In this document: positions 47,880 through 58,790 of the stretch, in pieces
Position numbering within the stretch: the first letter of the stretch is position 1
How the letters are laid out: each line of letters begins with the position of its first letter
Assembly: GCA_037074705.1 (NCBI GenBank)
Contig: CM073590.1
Span: 241,855,601-241,919,600, forward strand
Origin: Zhengitettix transpicula
Taxonomy: Eukaryota; Arthropoda; Insecta; Orthoptera; Tetrigidae
Reading direction: 5' to 3'
DNA length: 64,000 nt
Program-made: the position numbers and the translations under genes
Notes under the pieces: generated by a model
Databases searched by the model: none
What the model was told of the DNA's origin: nothing
Seen by the model: the letters and a program-made list of their open reading frames with translations, nothing else

Positions 47880-49000
47880 CACTGTGGGGGTTGGATACGA
47901 CTTCCACCTCCATGGTTGCGGGAGGGGGGGCGGGTATAAATTTTCCAACATGCTAAAGCGGCCGATATTTTCCACCGAATAAATAATTTTCCGGGTCAAT
48001 GAAATTGATAGTGTTTCTCCTGATGTTGCTTGTGTATAATATCAACCTCTTTCGGTATGGGAGGGGAGCACCTTTAGGGACAGGAAGGCGGACGGGGAAT
48101 TATGTGAAATAACGCGAAAACAGCCGATAGAGGAGTGAAATCCGGGATTGTGGAAGTCGCTTAGTTTAAGTATGACATTCAACTTGCCATTTAACTCCGT
48201 GGGGTCGGGGTTGGAGGGGGATGGAAATTTTCAAAGATGCTAAAACGGCCAATATTTGCGTCGAATAAATATTTTTCGGGGGTCAATGAGATTGATAGTT
48301 TTTCTCCCGATGTTTATTGTGTGTAATTTCTACCACTCTCTGTATTGAAGAGCAGCACCCTTAGGGTTGGGGTGAATGAGCGTATACAAAAATAACGCTG
48401 AAAAAAACTAGATGGAGTCAAATCCGCGGTTATTTATGTCGCTTAATTTAATTATGACTTTCATCTTGCCATTTACCTCTCAGGGGCGGGGATGGAAATT
48501 TTCAAAGATGCTAAAACCGCCGATATTTGCGTCGAATAAATATTTTACATGGTTAATGAGATTGAAAGAATTTCTCCCGATGTTGTTTGTGTATGATTTC
48601 AACTTCTTTTGGAATAGGAGGGGAGAACCCTTAAGGATGAGGGTGGTGTTACTTAGAAGAACGCTGAAAAGACCGAGACTGGAGTTGAATCCGGGGTTAT
48701 GTATGTCGCTTAATTTAATTATGACTTTCATCTTGCCATTTAACTCTCAGGGGCGGGGGTGGAAATTTTTCAATGATGCTAAAACCGCCTATATTTGCGT
48801 CGAATAAATATTTTGCGTGGTTAATGAGATTGACAGAATTTCTCCCGATGTTGTTTGTGTATGATTTCAACTCCTTTTGGAATAGGAGGGGAGAACCCTT
48901 AGGGATGAGGGTGGTGTTAGTTGGAATAACGCTAAAAGAACCGAGACTGGAGTCGAATTCGGGGTTATGGATGTCGCTGAGTGACAAACGTCGGAAAACT
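47880..49000. repeat. ~270-bp tandem repeat, four units
   Basis: GGAAATTTTCAAAGATGC-like blocks at about 47933, 48219, 48489 and 48758 give a period of 269-286 bp. Each unit also has GCGTCGAATAAATATTTT and TTTCTCCCGATGTTG. Single copies of the unit appear at 42881-44290 and 50188-50966, so this is amplification of an internal part of that dispersed family. Long open frames on both strands are by-products. Confidence 0.85.
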
Positions 49001-49077
49001 CCGGGCACCCAGACAGTTCTAAAGTATAATTATTTAAGAAAAATAGCCTGACGACTTATTGGACTTGAATTGAAGGA

Positions 49078-49551
49078 AGAAAGCTTTGGGTATGCCTTTT
49101 CCTCTCCGTTTTTGAACTAAGGTTCCCACAAGCCGAGGCACCTCGGCCTGTTTTGAGAGGTGTATGTTCCGCGGTCACAGACCTTGGGCATACGGTAAGA
49201 GTTGTCCGCTATTCCTATTGGGAATAGTCGGCCAGCTGCCTCCTAAACGGGTCGAGGCACGGAGAAGGGAATGCTGCTTCCCCACAGCAAACTCCTCTCC
49301 CGCTATCGTAAGGGCGTGGGACAAGTACCAAATGCCCGACCTACCTGATGCAGGTTTTTCAAGGGTTTGTCCTGCATTACTTTTAGGCGAATGCCGGGCC
49401 GGATCCTTAAACTGTAGTCCGGGGGCCATAGTCAACCCTTGGCTACCTTCCTCTACCCTTCCGCATCCCCCCTTTCAAATCCCTTCGTATGCTATTAAAG
49501 GGGAGTTGCCCAAAGTGGATCACCCTCATGTAGCCTGTTGCCTTAAAAAGA
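49078..49551 (+). mobile_element. Retroposon family A copy
   Basis: Runs from TATGCCTTTTCCTCTCCG to CTGTTGCCTTAAAAAG. 5'-truncated relative to 44774-45338; no clear target-site duplication. Confidence 0.88.
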
Positions 49552-50187
49552 AAAGAGGTAGAAGAAGGTCCGTGGTCATACAGAAGTGGAACTACTTTGT
49601 TGCAGCACAATACAAGGGAGAAAATGTATGTGTCTTGGGACGAAATTGGAGTCATTCGAGACTGAGGATGTAGGAGTATTTTGAAAGTAGTTAAGAACCG
49701 CGTTTCCGTTCCTTTCTCGGCAAGTCCGTCCATTCCTCTTTGATCATGATGTTTCATCGTGTGAGTGTGTCTTTTTCTCCGTGTGAAACGACACGACATT
49801 CGTGGTCGGCCGGGGCCCTACAGAGGCCATTAACGATTGCGTTAACCTTTCAGAGTAATCTTATCAACTCAAGGTTGTGCGTAACATTCCCAAAGTTCAG
49901 GTGTCGTGTCGCGAGCGACGCATCGTCCATCAGCCACGTCGTCTCGTCCTCTGCTCTGGCGTCCAGAGATAATCCTTCCCTGCGAGACCGTGCAGACTGG
50001 ATCAACATTGGCTGGAGTATATTGATTCCCTCAAGCATGAAATTTTAACCAAAACGTGGACGCGAATCAAAAGAGCGTCATCTTTAGTTTGAACGTGACA
50101 ACTGCAGTGTGTACTGTCAAAAGAGTAATTAAACTTAATCACTGAGATAGGACGATTCGGAAAACCAAAAATGAAAATATTCAAAAA
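49552..50187. other. Unassigned sequence
   Basis: No gene or repeat recognised. Confidence 0.35.
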
Positions 50188-50966
50188 CTAGCTGGGTGCC
50201 CGGCGTTGCCCGAGATGTCATTTATGTATAACCCCCGATATGACTCCAATTTCGGCTGCTTTTGCGCAATTTTTATGTAACGCTACTCGAACCCTAATCA
50301 TTATAATTAACTCTGAAAAATATTTCTTCAACGCAAATATCTGCCGTGTTTGCATGTTCCAAAATTTGCACCCCGCTACCACTGCATCTGAGGGGTAAAT
50401 GCCAATTTGAATGTCGTAACTAAACACAGTGACTTCCATAACCTTTGATTTGACTCCAATCTCGGTTGTATTCGCGTTATTTTACTGTAAAGCATCTTCA
50501 CCCCAAACCCGAAGGGTGTCCTTTTCACAGGGCGTAGGGGATGAAAATTGTATTCAGATAACATTGGTAGAAACACTATCAATATCTTTGACCCCTAAAA
50601 ATATTTATCCGACTCAAATATCGGCTGTTTTAGTATGTTTAAATATTTCCACCCCCGCTTCTGGGGGTGGAAGACGCGTCTCACCCCGACAGTGTTTGTT
50701 TCCTGATCGCAAAGAACACGTGTTCGAAATTTGGTGAAAATTTCTCGACTGGTGTAGATTTGTATTTTATTTATAAAACGTTTGTATGGGAAATAGAAAA
50801 GGGCTGTTTTTAGGGTTTTCCCGGAAATTATTAGATTTTTTCTCGCCTTTTAAACTTTCCCTAGACCTCCACGAACATTTCAAGACTAAGATAAGATAAA
50901 TCCGTTCAGCCGTTCTCGAGTTTTAGTGAGACTAACGAACAGTAATTCATTTTTATATATAGAGAT
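50188..50966 (+). mobile_element. CTAGCTGGGTG-family element, full-length-looking copy
   Basis: Starts CTAGCTGGGTGCCCGGCGTT. Ends with CCGTTCTCGAGTTTTAGTGA, then TTTTTATATATAGAGATT. The interior has CTTCCATAACCTTTGATTTG and AAACACTATCAATATCTTTG blocks shared with 42881-44290 and 47880-49000. Weak flanking similarity (ATTCAAAAA left, ATTGAAAAA right) may be a target duplication. Non-coding. Confidence 0.7.
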
Positions 50967-51133
50967 TGAAAAATTAGGGATCTGAAGATAAGTTTCAGAA
51001 GAAGAAGCAACAAGACAGCCGTAATGATCAGTGTCCTTTAATTAAAATATAACAAAGGTTGTATTTTATTACGTCTGTTTTTATATAAAATGGATAATTA
51101 CAGTTTTTAACATATAGCATATTTAGGAAAGGC

Positions 51134-51166
51134 CTGAGGAAGGTAGAAACACGTACCGAAACGTTG
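51134..51166 (+). ncRNA. Best single hammerhead-like motif
   Basis: CTGAGGA, A, GGTA...TACC, GAAACGTTG. Stem I can pair the five bases before the core (AAGGC) with GUCUU after GAAACGUU, all five paired with one G-U. The invariant CUGANGA and GAAA are intact. Departures: an extra A between CTGAGGA and stem II, and no stem III loop unless ACGU pairs with a second copy. Candidate only. Confidence 0.5.
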
Positions 51167-51264
51167 TCTTAAATCAATAAAAAATATTTTCTGTAATTGG
51201 TCAGGAAACTGCATTATTTATAAAAATATAACAACTATTTTTCTTATCAAATATTTAACAGACA

Positions 51265-51602
51265 CGACGTTTCGTCCCTGACTGGGACATCTTCAGGCGT
51301 AAAGTTACAATTCAATTGAGTTACCTAAAACAAAAAATTAAGAAACAAAACGCATGAAACATGAGAATGTTTTAGTACAATTATATATAAAGATAATTTA
51401 TACTGTTATTTACGATTTATTATAAGAATTTTAGATGAATAAAAAACCCCCGTACGTTAGAAACTTGTTGATGTACCTAAAAATTATATTTTTACATAAT
51501 TGCGTTAAAAATTATAATTTAAATATTATTTTTACATAACTGAATTTTTAATTGCAATTGTACACCAACCCTGAAGATGTCCCAATCAGGGACGAAACGT
51601 CG
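51265..51602. repeat. Inverted pair of hammerhead-like motifs (CTGAAGA family)
   Basis: The minus motif 51265-51296 and plus motif 51571-51602 read CTGAAGA, T, GTCCC, five-base loop, GGGAC, GAAACGTCGTG. Loops are AGTCA and AATCA, so only the loop differs while the 5-bp stem is kept. In the minus copy, ACGC before the core can pair with GUGU after GAAACGUC. AT-rich DNA lies between. Confidence 0.75.
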
Positions 51603-52641
51603 TGTTTGTAAAATATTATGTAGGCTGTTATTTCACAATAAATTATTTTTCTGACCAACAGGTTGGATTTTTATTTATATCTATATTTTTGTAAAAAAAG
51701 AATTTATTGATTAATAATTGTTAATAACATCCAGATAAAACAATATTTATTTGTCGACGAAGGAATCTGTGACTTGGTTTGATTTCCCTCGAATGAGGAA
51801 ATAGGATACGTCAGAGCATAAAATTAGCAGGTACAATTAGAAGTTAAAATAAAAATAACTAAAAATGGGGAACAGAAATTTCCCTGTCCAACGTAACTAA
51901 AAGTACTTACTATATAGTAGTAATAATAATTAAACTTCTCTGACGTTACTAAGGGTATAATATAATATTGACAGAGATTAAATACGTATTAGGTAAAAAA
52001 GAAATATATGGCCAGAACGGAATATCATAAAATATAGAATTACACATCACATAAGAATAATCACAAAACGTGACACACGCGCACACACACACTAAGAGGA
52101 AATGCAAACGACGGACAAGTGACGTCACGAAACTCCAGGCCACCTCGTACACGAAAAAAACAAGGAAAAGAGCAGAAAAGACCAAGCAAAGTTATGAAAT
52201 AAGTAGTTGTTATTAGCAACACATTCAACACTGTTGCAGGATAAAGAAAAAATAAATTAATTATTATGGGGAACGATCAAGAAACTCCTTCACTGAGTAA
52301 AAACACCCGCGAGCCTTGCAGTAGAATATCTTTACACTGAATCCCCAAAGCTCTTGTAGTTATTATTGTTCCTTACCTCTGGAGAAAGACTATTATTATC
52401 TCTGGATGATCAATACTTCTCTGGTAGAGGAGCAAAGATCTTAGAGACCTGAGCGATTTCCTAGCCTCATAATCGCGAGACTCGCCATTCGTTTGAAAAA
52501 AGAATTAATGTTCCACTTTACGAAACTTTAAAATTTCGTGAATAAACCCTCTGGGCAGAGATAATACTCGCCGACTTTTATTATACGACTTACAACTACA
52601 TTTATTATCCGTATTAGAAAGTAATCACTGAAGCACTACTT
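51603..52641. other. Unassigned AT-rich sequence
   Basis: No gene or repeat recognised; short CA run near 52080. Confidence 0.4.
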
Positions 52642-53164
52642 CGAGGGCTATTCTCTCGCAGGCAGAACCTTGTAGGAGAGACACGAAGTGGCTACCTTTG
52701 GGGATGCCTTTTCCTCTCCGTTTTTGAACTAAGGTTCCCACAAGCCGAGGAACCTCTGCCTGTTTTGAGAGGTGTATGTACCGTGGTCACAGACCTTGGG
52801 TCATACGGTAAGAGTTGTCGGCTGTTCCCATTGCAATAGTCGGCCAGCTGCCTCCTAAACTGGTCGAGGCACGGAGAAGGGAATGTTGCGTCCCCACAGC
52901 AAACTCCTCTCCCGCTATCGGAAGGTCGTGGGACAAGTACCAAATGCTCGACCTACTTGATGCGGGTTTTCCTAGAGTTTTCCCTGCATCACTTTTAGGC
53001 GAATTGCCGGGTAGGATCCTTAAAAATATAGCCCGGGGCCCTAGTTAACCCTTGGCTACCTTCCTCTACCCTTTCGCATCTCCCCTTTTAAATCCCTTCC
53101 CATGCTATTAAAGGGGAGTTGCCCAACGTGGATTATCCTCTGTAGCCTGTTGCGCTAAAAAAAA
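52642..53164 (+). mobile_element. Retroposon family A copy
   Basis: Starts with the CGAGGGCTATTCTCTCG hairpin region and ends TTGCGCTAAAAAAAAAA. It is followed after ~18 bp by another copy. Confidence 0.9.
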
Positions 53165-53182
53165 AGCATTCTAGGAAGGAAG

Positions 53183-53698
53183 CCTGCGAGAGAATTCTCT
53201 CGCAGGTGAACCTTCCCAGAGATCTCTGGCGGAAGCTACCTTCACATCTCTGTGGTTTTTTGAACTAAGGTTCCCACAAGCCGAGGCACCACGGCCTGTT
53301 TTGAGAGGTGTAAATTCCGGGGTCGCAGACCTTGGGCATACGGTAAGAGTTGTCCGCTATTCCCATGGGAATAGTCGGCCAGCTGCCTCCTAAACTGGCC
53401 AAGGAACGGTGAGGGAAATGCTGCCACCCCACAGCAAACTCCTCTCCCGCTATCGGAAGGGCGTGGGACAAGTACCAAATGCCCAACCTTCCTGATGCAG
53501 GTTTTTCTACGGTTTTCCTTGCATCACTTTAAGGCGATTGCTGGGTGGGATCCTTAAACTACAGCCCAAAGGCCCTAGTTAACCCTTGGCTACCTTACTC
53601 CACCATTCCGCATGCCCCCTTTCAAATCCCTTCCTATGCTATTAAAGCGGAGTTGCCACCATGAGGATTACCCTCATGTAGCCTGTTGCCCTAAAAAA
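53183..53698 (+). mobile_element. Retroposon family A copy with perfect 24-bp 5' palindrome
   Basis: 53183-53206 is a perfect palindrome (half-site CCTGCGAGAGAA). Then comes the CCCAGAGATCTCTGGCGGA subtype 5' region and the normal 3' end (CTGTTGCCCT plus A7). Confidence 0.9.
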
Positions 53699-54589
53699 AT
53701 AATATAAAGGATTATAACGGCACGCTTGAATATTTGAATCCTCCTGAAGCAATTGCCCCAATTTGCAATTCCACAACGCATAAGAAAATACTCAGAGTGA
53801 ACGAATTTTTCATTCTGTTGATGTCAAAAGGTTGTATGAAGGTTCTGAGGTAATTAATTCAATTAATGTTACGGGAAATCATAACAAAAATTTTAAAATG
53901 AGCAGTAAAATATTTACAACATGCCTTATAATTTTAACGAGGGTATTTGTATTTAAATATTTCGATTTGTCCGCATGCCTCGTTGTTTTACCTGGAGTCT
54001 GTTTGTGGTTATTATTATCTATAATTATTAAAAACAAAGTTGCTAATTTTTATTTAATGCGGGATTGATAAATCATTTGTGATCCATGTTGTTCAGCGAA
54101 TATGGTTCGTAAAGAACCAGGAAAACGTTGATGATAATTACGGGTTTGTAAATGACACATTGGCCGGTATTATTGAGCAGATGAGATGAGGAGGTGACGA
54201 GGCACCTTTTATAAACCTCTGAACTGCAAGAGGAGGATCGTAACGGGATTGTCACACACGCACACACACATATACAGAGAGGGAATACAGGGGGCGGGGG
54301 GGGGGGGGGATCCACTCCACTTCATCAGTCAGGAAGTGGGCGAGGAACTGTAGAAGACGTTAAGGACCACAGGTGGAAAGAAAGTTACGGAATAACTCGA
54401 CGGTAAGGAACCTGGTAAAAACAGGGAGTAAAGCGTAGGCACGAGGAGATTCTCAACGCCTGCGGCATGGATCTCAGTTAGGTATCCAGTTGGAATTAAA
54501 TCCCTCTACATTGGACTGGGTAATGGATAACAAGAGGCTGTGCCGCGGACAATTACGAACGGTTGCGAGGTGACGAAAGAAAAATGGAA
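53699..54589. other. Unassigned sequence
   Basis: A 78-residue plus-strand frame (53832-54068) has a hydrophobic middle but no recognisable family. A G-run lies at about 54292-54310. Confidence 0.35.
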
Positions 54590-55730
54590 TCCACGAGACA
54601 CGTCAATAATTTTATTTTCCTGCCTTTTCTTTTCGACATTGTTTACTCTTTATGTTTTATGTTATCATATATTTATTTATCTCTCTTACTTCCTATTTTA
54701 TTTCTTCGCTTCATTGTTTATTCATCTCTTCACTTTTTTTCCCTTTGTTATGAATATTTTTTTCATATAATTTCTTACTTTTATCATCCCTTTTTTTATA
54801 CTTAAGGTTTTAGTAATTTTTTTATCGTTTTATATTTATTATTATTTTTCTTTTGGCACTAGTTCTCCCTTTCAATCTTTCGATTTTATCTCCCACGCCT
54901 TCTTTCGGCTTTGTTTCCATTCTTATTTATTTACTTCTTCTCTGACCTTTCGTTCTCTCCTTCCGTATCTCGCTATGTATTTTTTTACTGCTATCTTTCT
55001 ATCTTTTTTCTTCGTTTAAATTCTTCAATCCTCTTTATTGATTTTCGCTCTGCGTTTTTTCCATCTTAAGAATTTTTTTTTTATTTGTCTCCCTTACTAA
55101 CCTTAACTTATATCATACTGAGTTTTTATTTTAATCTTTTTCTTCGTTCTTCATCATTACTTTTTTTTCAAACCTTTTAATATATATAGTTAGTTTCTTA
55201 ATTTTTTTAAATTTGAATATTCCATTAACTTTTTTTGTCATTCGGTTTCCTGTGTTACTTTTGATTTATTTCGTCTTTGGGGACTTTCATTATTTATTTA
55301 GTTTCTCTCTTTTCTTTCGGTCATACCGCAATGTTTCCTTCCCTCTATTTCTATATTTCTTTATTCCTTTCATTCTTCATTGACATTTCTTTTATTTCCC
55401 CTTTTTAATTATAATTAAATTATTTATTTGTCTTCATTTCGTTTACATATTTAGTCCTGATTTTTTATTTTATCTTTGGTGCCTTTCCTCATCCCTATCG
55501 AACTACTGCGCAGTTTTTAATTATGTTTATTATTTTGTCTTTCATTTATTTCGTTAGTTCTCTCTGTAATTTTACTCTACCTGTCTTTCCGCGTTCTTTG
55601 ATATCTTTCTTTCTTTCATTTTCTTATTTACATTTTCCTATCTTTCTTCAACATTCTTTCTCTATGTTCCTCAAACATTATTTTCTGTTTCCTCTGTTCA
55701 TTTTTATCCGTTTATTACAAGTTATTTAAG
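54590..55730. repeat. 1.1-kb pyrimidine-rich tract
   Basis: The plus strand is dominated by T with C (TTTCTTCTTT-like text throughout) and has sharp edges at about 54600 and 55730. There is no fixed period, unlike the other pyrimidine arrays. Hydrophobic F/L/S open frames are compositional. Confidence 0.7.
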
Positions 55731-57312
55731 AAGGATTACTAAGGTTCGACGTCATGGAAATGATTAAAGAACAAGTCCATTGGGGTTAAAATTTTGTAAG
55801 CATAAAAAAGTAAAAATATATTCAAACCCACTCTACATTAATAATAATAATAACAGTTTGAAAAAACAAACAAAAAAATTTTTTTTAACTGTAATGGACT
55901 TCATTTTTTAAATTATAGTAAATTTAGAATTAAACTAAATTTTTCGTAAAATTTAGAAATTTTTAATTTGTATTTATTCAATCAAAAATCCACAATCAAA
56001 CACCAGCCATTGATTAAACATTTTCTTCACGTGATTATGTAATTTATCCCGGAAATAGAAAAACAAGAGACCAAAACTTTTTTAACTGACTGTGGTTAAC
56101 TTCAAATATTAAATTTTTCAGTAGTTTCCGGCTACGATAACTTCGATAACTATCGAGAATATGAGTCGATATATTTTTTTAGATATCCTAGTTGCAGTTA
56201 TAGTCGGCCAGCTGCCTTTCTTACTGGTTAGAGGCTTGGAGAAGGGAATAAGTAACTGAGAAAGGCGTGGGACGAGTGCCAAGATGCAGTGTTTCCTAGG
56301 GATTCTCCTGCATCACTTCTAGGCGAATGCCCAGGGGCCGTAGTTTAGCCCCCCGCTTGGTTACTCTTCCGCATCCCCTCTTTCAAACCCCCTTCCTGTG
56401 CTCGGGTGTTGCCACCACGCGGATTACCTTCCTGTCCCGTCAAATGTGACCTCTGCGACTAACCTTTACTTCTGCAACTGTCCGGAGAATTCCATGCAAC
56501 GTACATGCAACGTCACCGACGTAATTTCCTGTTACACTTTGAAGTTCCCGATCCTTTGTCGCAGAGCTACCTACTGCGAGGGGTCCAAGGTCCTCCTCCT
56601 ATACGCGACTGGTGTTTCGGCTTCCTCGTGATATTACCGTCGTAGATCCATTATCGTCGATGGCCGTGTCCAAATCCGTCCTGTTGTCCGCTCCCTTCCC
56701 CTTTCCCTCCCCTCCCAAAAGTAGACGTGATAGCGATCTCAAGGTATTTAATATCCGGAGACACTCTCACTTAACACCCCACCCACGCATAACCGAAACA
56801 CTCACACGGTCTAACCATTGCCATAAGATGTCAGGAATATTCACCAACGTGTAATGACTCGCAATGTGACAACAATCGATATAAAAAATGTCGATTCGAG
56901 CCTCCGCTAAGTTAAATGAGCTAACCCCCGAACGCCTTCCGGTATTTTGTTCTTGAGTTCATTAACAGTTTAATTCAACGCCATCAGTGGAAAAAGGTGA
57001 GTTTATTTCTGTTCTTAAACGTTATAAATTTTAGACAGTCTTTTTAAAAAATTCCATGGCATTATTTATCTTAAATCACCCTTATTTATCTCAACTACTA
57101 AACTGTAATTTCTCTACCATAAAATACACACACGCACGCAGTCATCTTTCCCCTCCTCCACCAAATCACAAGATTCTTAATTGTATCGCCATTTTCACGA
57201 AAATAAAGGCCATTAAAAAATATTGAAAATAGTTTATTCTGACATAATATTCTCACACATTAATAAACAGGTTTTTTTTAAAAAAAATAGAATGTATATA
57301 TATATATATATA
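55731..57312. other. Unassigned sequence with a degenerate family A copy
   Basis: 56195-56432 is a decayed plus-strand family A copy (TAGTCGGCCAGCTGCCTTTC; GCGTGGGACGAGTGCC). The rest shows no gene. A (TA)n ends at 57312. Confidence 0.5.
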
Positions 57313-58257
57313 TTGTAATGATTAACGGAGGAGATAATTGAATTTTCCCTACGTTGTGGAAGCCATTTATGTAATGAATAAAAGGTAGGTAATTAATTAA
57401 ATGAATTAATTAAAAAAATGATTTTGATTAAAAAGCTTTTAATTTGCCAAAGATTAATTTTACCAGGTGTTCATTTAGTTTTTTACAAATGATTTGCCCT
57501 AGGGGGTTGCCACGCCGAATTCAATAATTTCAAAATTAACAAACAAATCTTTTGTATTTCACAAACAATGAAATTTAATAACTCTTCTTCTCAGGGTCTT
57601 TAACTGGGTTTGATAAGTAAGAACAATCAAAAATTATAAAATAAATAATTAATTAACAATTCAACCAAATTGAAACGAACGGAATACGAAATGAAAAGAA
57701 CGGAAACTGACTAATGCCCTTAATTACCGTTTACAGAATTTAATTAGTTTGGTTTGTACTTACAACTGTCCTGCTGGTACCAGACTTAGTTTTCACAGCT
57801 TGCGGACACAATTCTCTAAAAGGCCATTAATCACAGATTCTACACATCATGGTCAAAACACACGGTTGTAGATCTTGTATTATTCCTCCAGGAACTCGAT
57901 CAGCCGCACCTCCGGTCAACAGTCGGACGTATTATTTCTCAATACCTTTATGCGGAAAATGTTACTTCGGTACTCGTATGTATCTGAACGTGGCGCTAAA
58001 TTTTTGATTCAGCTTTCTGGTTTTTATAACGTGTCTCTCCGTCCAGAATTTTTACATGGATTTTTAAAACATATATTGGTACTCTTAAATTTTGCTCCCT
58101 CTCTCGACCACAATATCAGTCACACTGCCTTCAGCCAGTCCTAGCTGCTCGCAACAAAGACCGCCGACAAAAAGCCTGCCGTCATTGTCGTCTTTTAAGA
58201 ATTTGTACCGCTAAACAATCCAATTATTTAAACAATACTGACCTCTAATTAGTCTTA

Positions 58258-58258
<1 letters not shown>
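57313..58258 (+). mobile_element. TTGTAA-ended element, copy 10
   Basis: Starts TTGTAATGATTAACGG after (TA)n. Has CTCAGGGTCTTTAACTGG (~57593), AACGGAAACTGAC (~57699), GTACTTACAACTGTCC (~57757) and CACAGATTCTACACATC (~57831). The right end runs into (TA)n at 58258 without TTACAA. Confidence 0.72.

Positions 58259-58312
<54 letters not shown>
58259..58312. repeat. (TA)n(TG)n microsatellite
   Basis: TA repeats followed by TG repeats. Confidence 0.95.
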
Positions 58313-58313
<1 letters not shown>

Positions 58314-58503
58314 CGGAATTCGCATGCTGGCAACACACAGAGAGTTTAGGTAACGCGTCGCAGAGGATACACGCCGCAGCAGCGGGTAAATGATATCGGT
58401 GAAAAAATGCAGTGTCGTTTTATTGTTGTTAGTTCAACGTACTTGAGAGTTTTTATCAATTTATATAGTGCTGAAGCTATATATATATATATATATACAC
58501 ACA

Positions 58504-58529
58504 TACGGATCCTTGTCGCTTGACTCAGG
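58504..58529 (-). repeat. Degenerate motif of the 59.5/63.8-kb family
   Basis: Plus strand ATCCTTGTCGCTTGACTCAGG, followed by TTTGTAGAAGTAATATTAGT, matching 59499-59560. The GAAAC part is lost. Confidence 0.4.
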
Positions 58530-58644
58530 TTTGTAGAAGTAATATTAGTAGTAGCTTTAATACGAAATATATATAGAAAACTAATAAATATATAAACAAT
58601 AGCCAATTTTAAGTCAGAAAAAAATAGGAGACTTTCGTAAATTA

Positions 58645-58790
58645 ACAACGTTTCATCGCTTAATTTGCGAACTTCATCAGGTGCCAATTTTTTTAAAAAA
58701 ACAATATTTTGAAGGACAGGTTATTCATTTCTGACTGCCGTGGTCGAAATGGAACCTGATGAGGTCGTAAATTAAGCGATGAAACGTTGT
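58645..58790. repeat. Inverted pair of hammerhead-like motifs related to the 6.7-8.8 kb array
   Basis: Plus motif 58756-58790: CTGATGAGG, TCGTAAATTAAGCGAT, GAAACGTTGTTAATTT. The minus motif 58645-58680 is its inverse partner (CTGATGAAGTTCG...). Relative to the array, stem II changes give G-U pairs in place of G-C pairs, so pairing is kept at those positions. Confidence 0.72.

Noticed and set aside
48412..49051. Long overlapping frames on both strands
   Set aside because: They fall in the ~270-bp tandem array and repeat with it.
53832..54068. Small membrane protein gene
   Set aside because: Single 78-residue frame in AT-rich DNA with no family resemblance or supporting signal.
54540..55729. 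Hydrophobic short frames that look like membrane proteins
   Set aside because: Purely a result of T-rich composition.
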